From: Lewinellaceae bacterium
GTDB taxonomy: Bacteria; Bacteroidota; Bacteroidia; Chitinophagales; Saprospiraceae
DNA length: 64,000 nucleotides
Assembly (NCBI GenBank): GCA_020636325.1
Contig: JACJYC010000002.1
Span: forward strand, 657,501-721,500
Direction of reading: 5' to 3'
Shown: positions 61,252 through 64,000 of the stretch, piece after piece
How the letters are laid out: each line of letters begins with the position of its first letter
Position numbering within the stretch: position 1 is the stretch's first letter
The notes under the pieces: generated by a model
Databases searched by the model: none
What the model saw: the letters and a program-made list of their open reading frames with translations, nothing else
Told to the model about the DNA's origin: nothing
Translations under genes and position numbers: made by a program

Positions 61252-62259
61252 ATGAAAGATTCCGAAGAATTTTCCAGCGTATTGGGTCAGATCCGTGAAG
61301 GTTTGGAAACGCAAAATATGGGAGCAGGCCTGTTGCCGCTGCTGGATCAGTTGGGTGAATTGTGGGACCGGCAGGCGTTTCGGATTGAAAGAACCCTGAA
61401 AGACAAGTCCATTGCCATCAACCTTTTGAACCGAACGATCGAAGACCTGCAAGGCCAGCAATCCTATATTGAAAAGACCAACGAGCAACTTTCCTACCAG
61501 AAAAAACTGCTGGAAGCCCAATCACAGGTGCTTCAGGAAAATGTTCGCGAGCTGGAGCTGTCCAATCACGAACTGGAACAGTTCTCGCATATCGTTTCTC
61601 ACGACCTCCGGAGCCCGCTGCGCACCATCACCAGCTATGCCCAGCTGCTTCACAGGCGATATTTTCAACAATTGTCGGATGAAGCGGATGAATTCCTGGA
61701 TTACATTACCTCCGGTGCAATCAGAATGGATCAGGTTCTGCAGGATTTGCTGAAATTCACCCAGGCCGGAAGCCGCGATAACCTGAAGCTGAAAGTTGAT
61801 ATTGCCGAGATCATCGAAATGGTCCGGTTTGACCTTCAGCAGGAGATCGCTGTGAGCAACGCCTGCATCAGTGTCGGCAACTTGCCCCACATTGAGGCCA
61901 ACCCTTCGGATATGATCAGGTTATTTCAAAATCTGATCAGCAACGCGATCAAATTCTGCCGACCGGGAAGCCGGCCAGAGATTTTCGTCAGCGGCCGGGT
62001 TGAAAAGGACTGCTGGCAGTTTTCCGTAGCTGACAATGGGATCGGACTGCAGGAATATTACCAGGAAAAAGCTTTTATGCCTTTCCAGCGGCTGACCGAT
62101 ATGGAATTGCCGGGGACCGGCATGGGGCTCGCCATTTGTAAAAAAATAGTAGAGTTGAACAACGGCAGGATCTGGTATAAACCGCGCCCGGAAGGCGGAA
62201 CGGTTTTTTATTTCACCCTGCAAAAAGCCAAATTGCCTGCCGAACCGGAATTGGTATAA
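61252..62259 (+). CDS. Soluble histidine kinase partnered with FIST protein
   Basis: 335 residues from the ATG at 61252 (two codons after an alternative TTG). No membrane helix. Residues about 40-105 form a coiled coil (QSYIEKTNEQLSYQKKLLEA). The kinase core has the phosphoacceptor H117 in FSHIVSHDLRSPLRTITSY, N box FQNLISNAIKFCRPG, G1 VADNGIGLQEYY, F box FMPFQRL and G2 GTGMGLAICKKIVE. HDLRSPLR(T/S)I is the form seen in phytochrome-type and other light/redox kinases. With the FIST protein encoded 12 bases upstream it probably forms a cytoplasmic two-protein receptor. No response regulator is in the window. It converges with gpmI, 12 bases apart. Confidence 0.9.
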   Translation: MKDSEEFSSVLGQIREGLETQNMGAGLLPLLDQLGELWDRQAFRIERTLKDKSIAINLLNRTIEDLQGQQSYIEKTNEQLSYQKKLLEAQSQVLQENVRELELSNHELEQFSHIVSHDLRSPLRTITSYAQLLHRRYFQQLSDEADEFLDYITSGAIRMDQVLQDLLKFTQAGSRDNLKLKVDIAEIIEMVRFDLQQEIAVSNACISVGNLPHIEANPSDMIRLFQNLISNAIKFCRPGSRPEIFVSGRVEKDCWQFSVADNGIGLQEYYQEKAFMPFQRLTDMELPGTGMGLAICKKIVELNNGRIWYKPRPEGGTVFYFTLQKAKLPAEPELV

Positions 62260-62271
62260 AGACCGAACCGG

Positions 62272-63801
62272 CTATTTGATCAGCACGTCGCCGTCCATTA
62301 CTTTCGGCGGCGTCATGCCCAGCATATGCAGCAAGGTCGGCGCCACATCCGCCAGTTTCCCGTCTTTCAATTCAAAATGGCCGGGCCTTTGGTGAATATA
62401 AAAACAAGGCACCGGGTTTTTGGTATGCGCTGTGTTGGGCGTGCCGTCTTCGTTGATCATATAATCCGAATTGCCGTGATCGGCGATCACTATGGCCTCG
62501 TATTCATGAGCCAGTGCGGTTTCGATGAGCCTGCTGAGGCAGCCGTCCACGGTTTCAGCCGCTTTGACGGCAGCTGAAAATACGCCGGTATGCCCCACCA
62601 TATCGGTATTGGCGAAATTCAGACAGATGAAATCAGGTTCGTTTTCCTGGATATCGGCTATGATGGCGTCCGTCAGTTCAAGGGCGCTCATTTCCGGTTT
62701 CAGGTCATAAGTAGCGACTTTGGGAGAGGGGATGAGAATGCGCCGTTCTCCGGGAAATGTATCCTCCCGGCCGCCGGAGAAAAAGAATGTGACATGCGGG
62801 TATTTTTCCGTTTCTGCAATTCTGACCTGGGATTTCCCGGCATCAGAAAGGACTTCGCCCAGGGTTTGTTTCAGGTCGTCCTTGTGAAAAAGGACTTCGA
62901 CATTATGGTAGGTATCGTCGTACCTGGTCATGGTCAGGTAGTGCAGGTCCAGTTTGTGCATCCCGAACTCCGGCATGTCGCTTTGGGTCAATACCGTGGT
63001 GATCTCACGGGGCCGGTCGGTTCGGAAATTGAAACACAGGACGGTATCGCCGGACTGAATGGCAGCAACCGGCTTGCCGTCATCGCCGGCGCAGACGATG
63101 GGCTGGATGAACTCATCCGTTTCGTCCTTGCCGTAGCGTTCTTTCAGGGTAGCCAATACATCGTGTGACAATTCGCCTTTGTTGTTGACCAGCACGTCGT
63201 AAGCTGTTTTAACCCTTTCCCAGCGTTTGTCGCGGTCCATGGCAAAATACCGGCCTACAACGGTTGCAAGCCGGGCTTTCTGCGGAGTGATGTGCCGGAT
63301 GAGCGTTTGCAGGAAACCCGCGCCGCTTTTGGGGTCGGTATCCCTGCCGTCGAGAAAAGCGTGGATGTATACCTTCTCCAGTCCCCTGGATTCGGCGATG
63401 TCGCACAAGGCCAGGAGATGGTTGATATGCGAATGCACGCCGCCGTCGGAAACCAGGCCCATGAAATGGAAAGCCTTGCCGGCCTTTTTGGCCTCATCCA
63501 TAGCTTTGAGCAGGGCCGGGTGGCGGTGGAGCTCATGATCCCGGATGGCTTTGTTGATGCGGGCCAATTCCTGGTACACGATGCGCCCCGCCCCGATATT
63601 GAGGTGGCCGACTTCGGAATTACCCATTTGTCCCTCCGGCAGGCCGACGTCTTCGCCGTAAGTGACCAGTTCGGAGTGCGGATATTTTTTGTACAGGCTG
63701 TCAACAAAAGGTGTATCGGCCTGCGCGATGGCGCTGACTTTGGGATTAGGGCCGTGACCCCATCCGTCGAGGATGACTAGTAAGGCTCTTTTTGCATTCA
63801 T
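62272..63801 (-). CDS. gpmI: 2,3-Bisphosphoglycerate-independent phosphoglycerate mutase
   Basis: 509 residues, the usual GpmI length. Interconverts 3- and 2-phosphoglycerate in glycolysis with two Mn2+ ions. The nucleophile is S62 in GQMGNSEVGHLNIGAGR, metal ligands include LVILDGWGHGP near the start, FANTDMVGHTGVFSAAVKA and VIADHGNSDYMI, and substrate contacts are in HAFLDGRDTDPKSG and RYFAMDRDKRWER. All are intact. It is transcribed alone toward the FIST-kinase operon. Its -7 promoter box ends four bases before the ATG. Confidence 0.97.
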   Translation of the reverse strand: MNAKRALLVILDGWGHGPNPKVSAIAQADTPFVDSLYKKYPHSELVTYGEDVGLPEGQMGNSEVGHLNIGAGRIVYQELARINKAIRDHELHRHPALLKAMDEAKKAGKAFHFMGLVSDGGVHSHINHLLALCDIAESRGLEKVYIHAFLDGRDTDPKSGAGFLQTLIRHITPQKARLATVVGRYFAMDRDKRWERVKTAYDVLVNNKGELSHDVLATLKERYGKDETDEFIQPIVCAGDDGKPVAAIQSGDTVLCFNFRTDRPREITTVLTQSDMPEFGMHKLDLHYLTMTRYDDTYHNVEVLFHKDDLKQTLGEVLSDAGKSQVRIAETEKYPHVTFFFSGGREDTFPGERRILIPSPKVATYDLKPEMSALELTDAIIADIQENEPDFICLNFANTDMVGHTGVFSAAVKAAETVDGCLSRLIETALAHEYEAIVIADHGNSDYMINEDGTPNTAHTKNPVPCFYIHQRPGHFELKDGKLADVAPTLLHMLGMTPPKVMDGDVLIK

Positions 63802-63805
63802 ACTG

Positions 63806-63813
63806 CAAAAATA
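63806..63813 (-). promoter_or_regulatory. -7 box immediately before the gpmI start codon
   Basis: On the minus strand TATTTTTG occupies 63813-63806, only four bases before the ATG (63801). If used, the transcript would begin at or within a base or two of the start codon, that is, leaderless. No strong -33 box is seen. Confidence 0.4.
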
Positions 63814-63906
63814 AGGTGAAAAGTAGAATCCGACCTAAAAAAGAGGTATCAGGTTGAACTCCGCCTTGCCGGATTTGTTGTAGCCCTGAAACCAAAGCAT
63901 AAGGCA

Positions 63907-64000
63907 ATGACGCATTTGAAAGAAGGCGATCCCGCTCCGGATTTCTCCGCAGTCAACGAAGATGGCAAAACCGTACGCCTGTCCGATTTCCGGGGAAAAA
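63907..64000 (+). CDS. bcp: Peroxiredoxin, Bcp type (partial, runs off the window)
   Basis: Only 31 codons are visible, starting MTHLKEGDPAPDFSAVNEDG and ending in LSDFRGK. This is the opening of an AhpC/TSA-family thiol peroxidase of the Bcp group, where GDxAPDF and LSDFRGK precede the catalytic cysteine. The peroxidatic Cys lies beyond the window edge. It is divergent from gpmI. Confidence 0.8.
   Translation, partial: MTHLKEGDPAPDFSAVNEDGKTVRLSDFRGK

Overview
The window looks like a chromosomal segment of a member of the Bacteroidota, most plausibly Saprospiria (a Lewinella/Haliscomenobacter-like relative). The signs are: a SusC/SusD pair with a SusE/F-type lipoprotein; several type IX secretion (T9SS) cargo proteins; cytoplasmic TPR-LytS kinases; A-rich ribosome binding regions; and repeated promoters of the Bacteroidota form TTG-N19-21-TAnnTTTG. 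The DNA is moderately GC-rich (my estimate is the mid-50s percent). I see no prophage, insertion sequence, CRISPR array, tRNA or rRNA. One structured RNA gene, RNase P RNA, is present.

Layout. 0-6.6 kb: carotenoid genes (crtI, crtB cut by the window edge) behind a class III aminotransferase, then kynureninase and an ABC half-transporter. 6.7-11.4 kb: a UPF1/IGHMBP2-type helicase, a STAND ATPase with a C-terminal helix-turn-helix-like segment, and a SnoaL-like protein. 11.9-20 kb: a polysaccharide utilisation locus (susC, susD, a five-module susE/F-like gene) facing a T9SS-exported GH53 endo-galactanase across a shared terminator. This points to beta-1,4-galactan as substrate. 20-25.5 kb: a prolyl-aminopeptidase lipoprotein, a large TolB-like/outer-membrane barrel protein and an MBL hydrolase. 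25.6-32.6 kb: 2-aminomuconate-semialdehyde-type dehydrogenase, an orphan T9SS tail, two AT-richer paralogous lipoproteins, then a minus-strand run (3-hydroxyanthranilate dioxygenase, lpxH-like, a secreted propeller-like protein, rsgA, a 56-residue membrane protein) and a divergent SDR. 32.7-36.4 kb: a SPOR protein, a TetR regulator and paaE with a probable operator, and DUF5691. 36.4-41.3 kb: a 48-residue double-glycine leader peptide gene with its own promoter and terminator, a cytoplasmic TPR-histidine kinase, an orphan anti-sigma factor and an HtrA protease. 41.5-47.3 kb: HD protein, DUF2911 protein, metH. 47.3-53.3 kb: rnpB, an NtrY-like kinase, a FucP-like transporter, a 51-residue Cys-rich peptide and a secreted endonuclease I. 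53.4-64 kb: a 1247-residue double D-Ala-D-Ala ligase fused to a membrane segment and PASTA domains, a large T9SS protein, a FIST sensor with a soluble histidine kinase, gpmI and the start of a peroxiredoxin.

How the genes work together. Kynureninase, 3-hydroxyanthranilate dioxygenase, the ALDH8-like dehydrogenase and perhaps the SDR belong to tryptophan/kynurenine breakdown but are spread over 28 kb instead of forming one operon. The PUL and its GH53 form a galactan uptake unit without a visible regulator. The two most original observations are (1) the GG-leader peptide next to a cytoplasmic TPR kinase, which by analogy with RRNPP peptide sensing could be a peptide-signalling pair, and (2) the Ddl-Ddl-TM-PASTA fusion, which places peptidoglycan precursor synthesis and a putative peptidoglycan-sensing module in one membrane protein. 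Both functions are inference. Four small or partial genes described here (at 27.0, 28.3, 36.5 and 52.0 kb) are short enough to be missed by ordinary ORF length cut-offs.
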